This document shows, one piece after another, positions 13,722-21,361 of a stretch of DNA of 22,525 bases. A program made the translations under genes and the position numbers. The stretch comes from JAZKIX01 sp040384645. Its GTDB lineage: Bacteria > Pseudomonadota > Gammaproteobacteria > Burkholderiales > Burkholderiaceae_D. The stretch lies in contig JAZKIX010000222.1 of NCBI GenBank assembly GCA_040384645.1, positions 1 through 22,525 on the forward strand, written 5' to 3'. Each line of letters opens with the position of its first letter. The first letter of the stretch is position 1. Under the pieces are notes generated by a model, which had not been told where the DNA came from, did no database searches, and was given only the letters and a program-made list of their open reading frames with translations.

Positions 13722-15869
13722 ATGATCTCAAACAATAATTTCGTTTCCGAAGCGCTCCAATTGATTGGCGTGCCGGCCTGCGCATGCGATCTGAATGGCG
13801 TCATCACGGCAGCCAACCATGCATTCGGCGCCGCACTGGGGATGGAACCGGCGATCCTGATCGGCGCTTTGCTGGAACAATTTGTCCCCATTTCGGCACG
13901 TGCCGGCAGCATGGCCCAATTGGCGGCTAGCGATTCATTGGCCAAGGCGCGGCGCTGGGATGGCAATTTGCGCCATAGCAATGGCAGTCTGGTCTCGATC
14001 CAGATTTGCGCCTTGCCGCTGTCGGATGGTTCGGGTGTGACGCTCACCTTTAGCGAAGGCAATGGCGGCGACGAGACCGCCTTGCGCAATGCCTTATTAG
14101 AAAACCAAGCGATCTTGCAAAGTGCCTTGATCGGGATTTCGGTAGTGGAGCGCGGCTTTAACCTGCGCTGTAATCGCAAGATGGAAGAGCTTTTCAATTA
14201 CGGCATCGGCGAAATTGATGGCTTGTCAGTGCAAGCGCTGTATTCCAATCTTGATGCTTGGCATGCCGCCAGGGCCGAAACGGATCGCGATTTTGCTGCC
14301 GGGCGGGTGCATATGTCGGAGCATTTGCTGGTGCGTAAAAACGGCGAGACTTTCTGGGCCCGCCTGTGCGGCCGGCCACTGGATCTGGCACATCCGCAAG
14401 GGCGTTCGGTCTGGCTGGTGGATGATGTCACGCAGCGCAAGGAAGCGGCCGAAGCCGTGTTGCGCGCACGCGACGAGCTAGAGCTGCGGGTGCTGGAGCG
14501 TACCGCTGAGTTGGCCGGCGCCAATAGCAAGCTGCAAGATGAAATCCTAGAACGGCGCCAGGCTGAAGCGCGGGTGCAGCATATGGCGTATCACGATGCG
14601 CTGACTGGCTTGCCCAACCGCGCCATGTTGTCCGAGCGCTGGGATGGCGCCATGCTGAAGGTGCAACACACCGATATGCAACTGGCGTTGATGTTCATCG
14701 ACCTGGATCGCTTTAAAAATATCAACGATTCGCTGGGCCATATGACGGGCGATCATTTACTGCGCGATGTGGCGTCCCGCCTCAAGCGCGCGGTGCGTTC
14801 CAGCGACACCGTGGCGCGTCTGGGCGGCGACGAGTTTGTGGTGGTGGTGCCGCAGTTGCGGGCGCGTGAGGAAGCCAGCCACGTTGCACAAAAAATCATC
14901 GATGCCTTGTCGCTGCCATTCCCAATCGACGGCCGCAATTTGCATATCACGCCATCGATCGGCATCTGCATGTATCCGACCGATGGCGCCGATGTCGAAA
15001 CCTTGATGCGGCACGCCGACGCCGCCATGTATAGCGCCAAGGCCAATGGCCGCAACAACTATCAATTTTTTACCTCGCAAATGAACGAGGCGGCCGAGCA
15101 GCATTTCGAACTGGAAAGCAATCTGCGCGACGCCTTGGCACGCGATGAATTTGTTTTGCATTACCAGCCGATTGTCGATATCCGCACCCGCCGTCTGCAT
15201 TCGATGGAAGTGCTATTGCGCTGGCAGCATCCGGCGATGGGCTTGATTTACCCCGACCAATTTATTCCCATCATTGAAGAAAACGGGCTGATCGTACCGA
15301 TCGGCGAGTGGGTCTTGCGGCACGCCTGCGAACAAAGCATGCGCTGGCTGAAGCAGGGGCTGCAAGTGGTGCCGCTGGCGATCAATCTATCGCCGCGCCA
15401 GTTTTTGCATCGCGGCCTGATCGAATCGATTCGCCGCATCCTGGACGAGACTGGAATTGATCCAACTTTACTGGAATTGGAAATCACCGAAACCGCTGTC
15501 ATGCAGCACGGTGAACAGACCCTCAGTATCCTGCAGCAGATCAGCGATATGGGGATACGGCTGGCGATCGACGATTTCGGCACCGGTTATTCCAGCCTGG
15601 CGTACCTGAAACGCTTTCCCGTCAAGAAAATCAAGATCGACCGCGCCTTCATCAAGGACCTGGAACATAGCGCAGATGATCGCGCCATCGTATCCGCCAT
15701 TATCGCCATGTCGGACAGCCTGCAATTGCAAGTGGTGGCAGAAGGGGTTGAAACCGAGCCGCAATTTATCCTGCTGCAAAATAATGGCAGTCAGTACGCG
15801 CAAGGTTATTTGTTTTCGAAACCGGTATCGGCGACCGAGGCGCAGCATTTGTTTGCGGCGATGGCATAG
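13722..15869 (+). CDS. PAS-PAS-GGDEF-EAL c-di-GMP turnover protein
   Basis: This is a 715-residue protein without obvious transmembrane segments. Two PAS-like sensor domains (about residues 8-110 and 130-240) are followed by a coiled-coil linker rich in Arg/Glu (about 240-285). The GGDEF domain (about 290-445) has HDALTGLPNR, intact RLGGDEF and an RSSD I-site, so cyclase activity is possible. The EAL domain (about 465-710) reads EVLLRW in place of EALLRW but keeps the other metal and catalytic residues: NLSPRQF, ELEITETAVM, IDDFGTGYSSL, KIDRAFI, VVAEGVET and QGYLFSKP. It is thus a likely phosphodiesterase, or bifunctional. The start is uncertain: the ATG at 13722 begins right before the first PAS, while 13659 and the TTG at 13650 are in-frame alternatives. 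Repeat elements flank it on both sides. Confidence 0.92.
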   Translation: MISNNNFVSEALQLIGVPACACDLNGVITAANHAFGAALGMEPAILIGALLEQFVPISARAGSMAQLAASDSLAKARRWDGNLRHSNGSLVSIQICALPLSDGSGVTLTFSEGNGGDETALRNALLENQAILQSALIGISVVERGFNLRCNRKMEELFNYGIGEIDGLSVQALYSNLDAWHAARAETDRDFAAGRVHMSEHLLVRKNGETFWARLCGRPLDLAHPQGRSVWLVDDVTQRKEAAEAVLRARDELELRVLERTAELAGANSKLQDEILERRQAEARVQHMAYHDALTGLPNRAMLSERWDGAMLKVQHTDMQLALMFIDLDRFKNINDSLGHMTGDHLLRDVASRLKRAVRSSDTVARLGGDEFVVVVPQLRAREEASHVAQKIIDALSLPFPIDGRNLHITPSIGICMYPTDGADVETLMRHADAAMYSAKANGRNNYQFFTSQMNEAAEQHFELESNLRDALARDEFVLHYQPIVDIRTRRLHSMEVLLRWQHPAMGLIYPDQFIPIIEENGLIVPIGEWVLRHACEQSMRWLKQGLQVVPLAINLSPRQFLHRGLIESIRRILDETGIDPTLLELEITETAVMQHGEQTLSILQQISDMGIRLAIDDFGTGYSSLAYLKRFPVKKIKIDRAFIKDLEHSADDRAIVSAIIAMSDSLQLQVVAEGVETEPQFILLQNNGSQYAQGYLFSKPVSATEAQHLFAAMA

Positions 15870-15889
15870 TTTTAAGGCTTTAATTCGCC

Positions 15890-15965
15890 AAAAAATACTG
15901 GTGGGTGTATTTTATTTGAGGCCCTGAATACCTGCGGATGAAGGGATGTTTTGGCATATACCCCT
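15890..15965 (+). repeat. Intergenic structured repeat element, copy 4
   Basis: The stem AAAATAC / GTATTTT encloses an 8-base loop (15899-15906). CCTGCGGA follows at 15931, then AGGGATG, TTTTGGCATATACCCC and TATTTTT. Twenty bases (15947-15964 region) are nearly identical to copy 1. It begins 20 bases after the stop of the PAS-GGDEF-EAL gene. Confidence 0.75.
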
Positions 15966-16014
15966 ATTTTTCTTATAGCTTAATAAGTATTTGGCAGCTA
16001 ATAGCACCGGTTTT

Positions 16015-16042
16015 GCCCTCTCTGCCCGCCTGCGGAGAGGGC
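16015..16042. repeat. GC-rich REP-like hairpin
   Basis: GCCCTCTC (16015-16022) pairs with GAGAGGGC (16035-16042), and the stem extends inward through a T-G pair to GC/GC. It is followed by TGGGGGCGCCGGG. It resembles the dispersed intergenic hairpins of Burkholderiales and lies between two converging transcription units, where it may help terminate either. Confidence 0.5.
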
Positions 16043-16086
16043 TGGGGGCGCCGGGTAAGGGATAGGGTTAGATGTATTCAGTAAGA

Positions 16087-16106
16087 GGAGGGCGTCGCCG
16101 CCCTCC
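16087..16106 (-). terminator. Hairpin at the end of the AIM24/TerY operon
   Basis: GGAGGGCG and CGCCCTCC form a perfect 8-bp stem with a 4-base loop, 17 bases after the last AIM24 stop. On the minus strand it is followed by only a short T-containing tract (TCTTAC), so termination strength is uncertain. Confidence 0.55.
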
Positions 16107-16123
16107 AAGCCATTAAACCCGCA

Positions 16124-16855
16124 TCACCCCTTCATCTTTTGTGCCACCGCGCCATTCAAACTAGACAAGTCACTGCGGCTCAGCGTCGGCAATTGCGACA
16201 AAATATGCGCCAAGGCTGAATTGTTGCCCAATTCCAGTTCGGACGACTGAATCAGCACTGTCCCTTGGCCACTGAAATCAACTTGTTTTTCCTCGCCAGA
16301 CAAGGTAATGCCGGTCGCCGCACCCACCATCGACATGACACCGGTGACATGCGCATAGTCGTAACGATAGGACGGGCTAGGGCAATCGGCCCAACCGAGT
16401 ACCGCCTGGACATCGACCCGGCATGGCAGTTCCAGAAAATGTACTGGCCCATTACTGGATGCGATGATCTTGCCGTTACCGATCAGGGTCAGGAAGCCTG
16501 GCATGGTCGACTCCTGGCAAATGACGTCTTTGGTGAAACCCAGCAAATGGCTGGCCTTGATCGTCATATTGGCATTGTCGAGGTCGTAGCAGGCAATATC
16601 ATTGCCGTTGTCGCCGAGAATCAATTGCCCTTGTCCCTTGGCGATGACGAAATTGTTAATGTACAAGGGCGCGTTAAAGCTCTCCTTGATCAAGATATCG
16701 ATCAAGCTGGAGCCCATCGATTCAAATTGCAATTGACCGTAAAACGCAATCATCTTGCCTTTGCGGATAAAGATCTCTTGCGCTACATCGACCACGAAGG
16801 CGAAACGGTTTAGGTTGTCGTTTTTTGGCAGGTTGCTTGGGTTATAGATAGTCAT
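16124..16855 (-). CDS. AIM24-family protein, divergent third paralogue
   Basis: This 243-residue protein has the AIM24-type beta-rich fold pattern: GKMIAFYGQLQFES near the N-terminus, NNFVIAKGQGQLILGDNG, a GFLTLIGNGKIIASSNGPV block and the end QVDFSGQGTVLIQSSE. It is the most divergent of the three paralogues here, has an N-terminal extension of about 25 residues (MTIYNPSNLPKNDNLNRF), and carries an extra C-terminal segment of about 35 residues, rich in Ser/Leu. The ATG at 16855 lies two bases after the stop of the preceding gene, so translation is coupled. AIM24 proteins are named after a yeast mitochondrial protein needed for MICOS integrity; the bacterial role is unknown. No signal peptide or transmembrane helix is seen. 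Confidence 0.85.
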   Translation of the reverse strand: MTIYNPSNLPKNDNLNRFAFVVDVAQEIFIRKGKMIAFYGQLQFESMGSSLIDILIKESFNAPLYINNFVIAKGQGQLILGDNGNDIACYDLDNANMTIKASHLLGFTKDVICQESTMPGFLTLIGNGKIIASSNGPVHFLELPCRVDVQAVLGWADCPSPSYRYDYAHVTGVMSMVGAATGITLSGEEKQVDFSGQGTVLIQSSELELGNNSALAHILSQLPTLSRSDLSSLNGAVAQKMKG

Positions 16856-16857
16856 GA

Positions 16858-17499
16858 TTAACGCTCGCTCGCTTGGATGTAGACGGTGCCTTGACCCATG
16901 AATTTGACTTGGTAAGACTCGCCCGAGGCTTGGCCAACGAAGGTTTTCCAGTTAAGGTCGGTCACGATGGTGGAGGTCAATGTGCCTTTGTGACCGATAT
17001 AGGCATTCGGATCGACAAACACCGGCTGGTCCGGCGTGACTGGCAGTCCGATTGCGTTACCGTCTGACAGGATCGCAATTTCACCGCTGCCTTGCAAGGT
17101 GGTGGTAAACAATCCCTGACCAGAAACTGCACCGCGCACGACGCTTTGGACCCCGCCCTGGTTGCCCAGGAACATGGTGCCGGAGCGCAGCCGGGCGTCG
17201 TAGGCGAGCAAGGTTTCGCTCTCGACGTAGACAGTTTCATTGGACAGCGTGATGAGAGTGATAAACAGGCCGTTGTAGCCGTAATAGACCTTGCCCGAGC
17301 CTTTGGCTACCATGAGGGCATTGCCTTCATTGGTGGCGGTGCGCATGGCCAAGTCCTGTACATCGCCGCCACCGAGAAAGGAGCGGGCAAAATTGACTTT
17401 GCCTTGGTATGAAATCATGGCGCCGCGCTTGGCGAACACTTCTTCATTGTTCAGGGTGATTTCGATCAGTTTCTCATTGATCTGATTGTATGAGGGCAT
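16858..17499 (-). CDS. AIM24-family protein, second paralogue
   Basis: This is a 213-residue AIM24-type protein. The shared core is GAMISYQGKVNF, LMVAKGSGKVYYG, then SGQGLFTTTLQGSGEIAIL, FVDPNAYIGHKG, NWKTFVGQASGESYQVKF and GQGTVYIQASER. It is closely related to the paralogue encoded directly upstream, so the pair arose by tandem duplication. The ATG at 17499 has AGGAG six bases upstream, part of which is the stop region of the upstream gene (TAGGAG). It is rich in Gly and beta strands, with no membrane segment, and probably works as a soluble or membrane-associated oligomer; the function is unknown. Confidence 0.87.
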   Translation of the reverse strand: MPSYNQINEKLIEITLNNEEVFAKRGAMISYQGKVNFARSFLGGGDVQDLAMRTATNEGNALMVAKGSGKVYYGYNGLFITLITLSNETVYVESETLLAYDARLRSGTMFLGNQGGVQSVVRGAVSGQGLFTTTLQGSGEIAILSDGNAIGLPVTPDQPVFVDPNAYIGHKGTLTSTIVTDLNWKTFVGQASGESYQVKFMGQGTVYIQASER

Positions 17500-17508
17500 C
17501 GTCGGCTC

Positions 17509-18126
17509 CTAGCGTTCGGCGGGTTGAATGTACACCACGCCCTGCCCGGTGAACTTGAATTGGTAAGACTCGCCAGAGGCCTGGCCGACCATGGTGCGCC
17601 AGTTCACATCGAACACGAATTCCTGCGCGATATTACCCTTGTAGCCGATGAAGGCATCCGGATCGACAAATAATGGGTAGTTCGGGCCGACTTCGAGCGT
17701 GATCAGGTTGCCGCGCGAGATGACGGCCAGATTGCCGCTGCCTTCGACCGTGGTGGTAAATAAGCCTTGTCCCGACGCCGCGCCGCGCAATCCGGCAAAG
17801 GTGGTATTGGTCTTGAGGCCGGCATCGTAGGCTAGCAAACTGCTGCTTTCGATAAATAATTTTTCGCCAGCCAGAGGAATGACGGCGATTTCGGCCGCGT
17901 TTTGGGCAAAGAAGACCGTACCGTTGCCGGTAGTTTGCATCAGCGACATGCCTTCGTTGGTCACTTTACGCTTCAGTGCGCCGAAGATGCCTTCGCCGCC
18001 CAAGATGGATTTTTCAAATTTCATGGTGCCGGTGTACGCGACCATGGCGCCGGCGATGGCCATGACCTTTTCGTTCTGCAGATGCACTTCCAGCAGGCGA
18101 TCGGTGTTTATTCGGAAACTGCTCAC
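17509..18126 (-). CDS. AIM24-family protein, first paralogue
   Basis: This is a 205-residue AIM24-type protein. It shares SGQGLFTTTVEGSGNLAVIS, FVDPDAFIGYKGN, NWRTMVGQASGESYQFKF and GQGVVYIQPAER with the gene that follows it. The start is a GTG at 18126 with GGGAGA about 7 bases upstream; the ATG at 18131 is out of frame and meets a stop at once. It is 115 bases downstream of the kinase gene, the longest gap in this operon, so an internal promoter is possible, but none could be named. It is the first of three adjacent paralogues. Confidence 0.87.
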   Translation of the reverse strand: MSSFRINTDRLLEVHLQNEKVMAIAGAMVAYTGTMKFEKSILGGEGIFGALKRKVTNEGMSLMQTTGNGTVFFAQNAAEIAVIPLAGEKLFIESSSLLAYDAGLKTNTTFAGLRGAASGQGLFTTTVEGSGNLAVISRGNLITLEVGPNYPLFVDPDAFIGYKGNIAQEFVFDVNWRTMVGQASGESYQFKFTGQGVVYIQPAER

Positions 18127-18241
18127 GACATTTTCTCCCGGGCAAATGATTGGACAGCGATGTTTTTACGAAAGCTATTGTTACTTGAAAACTAATATTG
18201 ATGGTGGATTTTCTGTGCCGTAAATCAGAAATTTTTAGCAT

Positions 18242-19744
18242 TCAGCCGATATTGACCATCTGCACTATTACCAGCCTTCCACCCGGCTCTTTTGATAACA
18301 ATAACTGTTGTCCGTCGTGTAGGACGATTTTTTCGCCCATTGGGATCGCGGTTTTAGTGGCGACGTCAGTCAGGTCAGGTAGACCTTCATTGACCAGCAT
18401 CCAGACATCGTTGTGAAAGACAAAATAGCCCACCCGTTTCTTCTGTGCATCACTCAGTTTTTCATTCGGGTAGACGTCGCGGTTGACATGCCAGGGGAAT
18501 AGCGACTGGTTCGAATACACCATCAGACGGTGATTATCTGGCCGGAAGTTGCCTTCGGTGCGCGAGGAATACAGGTTCAATACCGGCAGCGGCCCCATGA
18601 AAGGTGTCGAGCAAAATGGGCAGGCGGGACGCGTCTTATTGTCGAAGACATACCATTGCTGTTCGCATGCCTTGTTCACGCAGGGTTGCAGCAGGTCGAC
18701 GGTTTTCACCAGCGCGTTTTCCCATTCGTCGGCAGATGGCCGGGCCGCCGGGCTGTGCAGGCCGTCGATAAAGGCGCGCTTAAATAAATCGCTCAGGTAA
18801 GGGCCGGTGATCTGATAGGGAATCCGGTCCGGATTTTTCCATGGCAATTCAGCCGGCTTGACGTTGTGCGGATTGATGCGATTGGCGTGATCGGTCGGAT
18901 GTTCGATGAACAGGGCTTGCGCGCCCATCGACAATTCCTCGTCCCGTTGCGGATCGTCGATGTCATGCACCTGGTCGCCGCGCAAAGGATGGCGCAGCAG
19001 CAGGTACATATAGATCAGCGTCGCCAGGGCGTGCTGGTCGGTGGCAATCGACGGCAACTTGCGCTGCGGATCGTCGCGTTTCAGATGCGCCGTCATAACC
19101 ACTTCAGGCGCAATAAAATCGGGGGTGCCCACTACTTCCGGCGGAAACTTGCCTGGCACCACCAGTCCATCCATATCGATCAAGCAAGCGCGTCCGCTGG
19201 TTGGGTCGATTAAGACATTCTTGTAACTGAGGTCGGAATGGGCCAGACCGGCTGCATGCATGCGGCGAACCGCCCGTGCCAGCATGATGCAGATTTTGAC
19301 TTGAAACAGCCAGTTGCCTAGTTCGCGCGGGTCGAGGTACTTGGCTCGGTTGGACGGCGAGGCAAACCACTTGCCTTCTTTTTCGCGTCCCTTAATGCCG
19401 AGCATGTCGTTGTTGCGCGAACCATGCTTGAAAAAGAAATCGGCATGATAAAACGGCGCGACAACACCGATCCGTCCGCGGTATTCGAGCGTATTGGTCG
19501 GCCAGCAGAATAGATTCTTCCAGTAGTCGCCGCCAGCTTGGTTGAAGATACGTTCGCGGTACATACCGGCGATTACCGCAATCCGCTCACGCGTGGCGGC
19601 GTCTGCGGCGCCACGGAAGAAGGCGACGACGTAAGTACGGTCAGGCGAGAAATACACGTCCTTCATGCCGCCCGACGCCTTGATCTCGTCGATGAATTGC
19701 ACTTCGCTGCCGTCGGCGGCAATAACCGTGATTGTCTGAGACAT
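18242..19744 (-). CDS. Ser/Thr protein kinase with zinc ribbon (TerY-P triad kinase)
   Basis: This 500-residue protein has a kinase domain over about residues 20-340. The glycine-rich region is ASGGMKDVYF, the catalytic loop is HSDLSYKNVLID (about 170-180), the metal-binding motif is DMD in LIDMDGLVV instead of DFG, and the activation segment ends GTPDFIAPEV. Four cysteines in CVNKACEQQ...CPFCSTPF (about 355-385) form a zinc ribbon, followed by a beta-rich C-terminal part that may be FHA-like. Kinases of this type occur with a TerY-like vWA protein and a PP2C phosphatase; all three are adjacent here. Its ATG overlaps the phosphatase TAA (TAATG), so translation is coupled. Likely targets are the vWA protein or the AIM24 proteins; this is inference. 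Confidence 0.88.
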   Translation of the reverse strand: MSQTITVIAADGSEVQFIDEIKASGGMKDVYFSPDRTYVVAFFRGAADAATRERIAVIAGMYRERIFNQAGGDYWKNLFCWPTNTLEYRGRIGVVAPFYHADFFFKHGSRNNDMLGIKGREKEGKWFASPSNRAKYLDPRELGNWLFQVKICIMLARAVRRMHAAGLAHSDLSYKNVLIDPTSGRACLIDMDGLVVPGKFPPEVVGTPDFIAPEVVMTAHLKRDDPQRKLPSIATDQHALATLIYMYLLLRHPLRGDQVHDIDDPQRDEELSMGAQALFIEHPTDHANRINPHNVKPAELPWKNPDRIPYQITGPYLSDLFKRAFIDGLHSPAARPSADEWENALVKTVDLLQPCVNKACEQQWYVFDNKTRPACPFCSTPFMGPLPVLNLYSSRTEGNFRPDNHRLMVYSNQSLFPWHVNRDVYPNEKLSDAQKKRVGYFVFHNDVWMLVNEGLPDLTDVATKTAIPMGEKIVLHDGQQLLLSKEPGGRLVIVQMVNIG

Positions 19745-21312
19745 TATTTTTCCGGAAGAATGAGTGCAATGCTGCGGTCATCGTGATTGCCTTGCGACCA
19801 GAAATCGAGCCACGACAATAGCCGCTGCTCGATCCCTTCATCACTTGCGCCCAGTCCGACCGGATCGTCGATGTCTTGCCACAACTGATCCCACTTGGCG
19901 CTACGCGATAGATTGGCTTCGGTATCGAACTTGGGGTCGGAGACGCCATCGGTCATCAGGATCAAAGCCGTCATGTCGTCCACTAGCGCGAAGCGGGTAC
20001 GGCGCGCTAAGGCGTCGGCCGTCACTTCGGCATTGTCCAGAAAGCGCGTTTGCCCTGAAAACTCGCCGCTATCGACATCGCCCAGCAAGGTGATGCCGGC
20101 GGTCTTGCTGTACACGCCGAGCGCGCCGTCGCCAACCCAATATGCGACACAAAGCGTGCCAAAAGAAAACCGGCGACAGGCGGCGATCATGGCGGTGCTG
20201 GAAAAATCCTTGTAAGAGGCATTCAATTCTGGATGGGCCGCCAGTTCATCGTGAATCGCCTTGACTGCATGATGTGCGGCATGGCCGACGGTGATAAAGA
20301 GCTTGGCATGCAGTTGTTGATGTGCCGTTTCGATTCGTGCAGGATCGAACGGCTTGTGCAGACGCGCGCTATGAAATGCGGCAGCAGCTTCGGCAATGGC
20401 ATGTGCCGCAGTGCCGGCCAGCGTCTTTTGCAAATGGGCGGCGGCTTGTTGGCAAATGACTTGCGAGCCCCGACGTGAATATTTTGCGCTGCCGGCACCA
20501 TCCGACATCACCGCAATAAGCCAGTCCGTTGCGCCGACGTGGCCGATGAGGTAATCGTCGTCACGATAGCTGCCGACATGGGCATGCGAGCGGCCGCGCT
20601 TGCTGGCGGCGATAAGGCGAAAGCCGGCCGCCGCCAGTTTGCTGCATTGCTGGTCGGGTTTCCAGAAAATATCGCTCTGATCGGACGGCAATGTTTTCCA
20701 CATCAACTTGGGATTTTGATTCACCAATAACGTCACTGTCGCGCTTTGGGACGGGCTTGAGTTGTCGGCATAGCTGAACAGGATCGATATCTCGAATTCT
20801 CCTGTCGCCTGAGGTGTTCCGGTAAGCGCGCCGGACGCCAGGTCAATCGTCAATCCCAGTTCGCTGGGTACGCTTATGTCGCGGAAAACAATGGCATCGG
20901 AGGGTGCTTGCAAGGACGTCAATCGCTCTGAATAGATTTCGCCAATGCGCCCATGCGGCAAACGGAAGGCGATGGTCGAGGGCGATGCCTCTAATTGGCC
21001 AGCCGTTGCAAGGCGCTTTGCACTCGGATCGATATCTCCCAGTGCAGGGGCAGGCACCGCATTCGATTGTAAGCAATCGAATGCAAACGGCTTTACCGAC
21101 GGCGCGTCAAAGATGGAGGATTCGGCTAGCGGGATAGATTGCTCTTCACTAAAGCGCGCCAAGGCACTGGCCAGATTTTTATCAAATACCGCCGTCAAAT
21201 GGAGGAAAGTACCACTGTTGAGAAAGGCTTCAATCAGTCCCGCTTCCAACTGCGGATCGGCACTACTTAAATGAGAGCGCGCATACGTGCGCAGGAGTCC
21301 TTCTTTGATCAT
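19744..21312 (-). CDS. PP2C-family protein phosphatase with Ig-like N-terminal region
   Basis: This is a 522-residue protein. Residues about 245-520 form a PP2C domain: RGRSHAHVGSYRDDDYLIGH, SDGAGSAKYSRRGSQV with metal-binding Asp, SSTAMIAACRR, YWVGDGALGVY, LILMTDGVSDPKFD and the final DDRSIALIL. The N-terminal 220 residues are unusual. The segment PSELGLTIDLASGALTGTPQ and following, with ATVTLLVN, resembles the putative Ig/cadherin-like domains normally found in surface proteins, yet there is no signal peptide. The PP2C should reverse phosphorylation by the kinase whose gene overlaps its stop codon by one base. The ATG at 21312 lies 49 bases after the vWA gene stop. The triad context (vWA, PP2C, kinase) is that of TerY-P systems. 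Confidence 0.88.
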   Translation of the reverse strand: MIKEGLLRTYARSHLSSADPQLEAGLIEAFLNSGTFLHLTAVFDKNLASALARFSEEQSIPLAESSIFDAPSVKPFAFDCLQSNAVPAPALGDIDPSAKRLATAGQLEASPSTIAFRLPHGRIGEIYSERLTSLQAPSDAIVFRDISVPSELGLTIDLASGALTGTPQATGEFEISILFSYADNSSPSQSATVTLLVNQNPKLMWKTLPSDQSDIFWKPDQQCSKLAAAGFRLIAASKRGRSHAHVGSYRDDDYLIGHVGATDWLIAVMSDGAGSAKYSRRGSQVICQQAAAHLQKTLAGTAAHAIAEAAAAFHSARLHKPFDPARIETAHQQLHAKLFITVGHAAHHAVKAIHDELAAHPELNASYKDFSSTAMIAACRRFSFGTLCVAYWVGDGALGVYSKTAGITLLGDVDSGEFSGQTRFLDNAEVTADALARRTRFALVDDMTALILMTDGVSDPKFDTEANLSRSAKWDQLWQDIDDPVGLGASDEGIEQRLLSWLDFWSQGNHDDRSIALILPEK

Positions 21313-21361
21313 CGCGTCTTCATCATTCCCTATTTGTCATCACTTTTTAGAGCAGCCGATT

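Noticed and set aside
6381..15965. Repeat element as a CRISPR array
   Set aside because: The copies are kilobases apart, imperfect and each self-complementary; there are no cas genes and no regular spacers.
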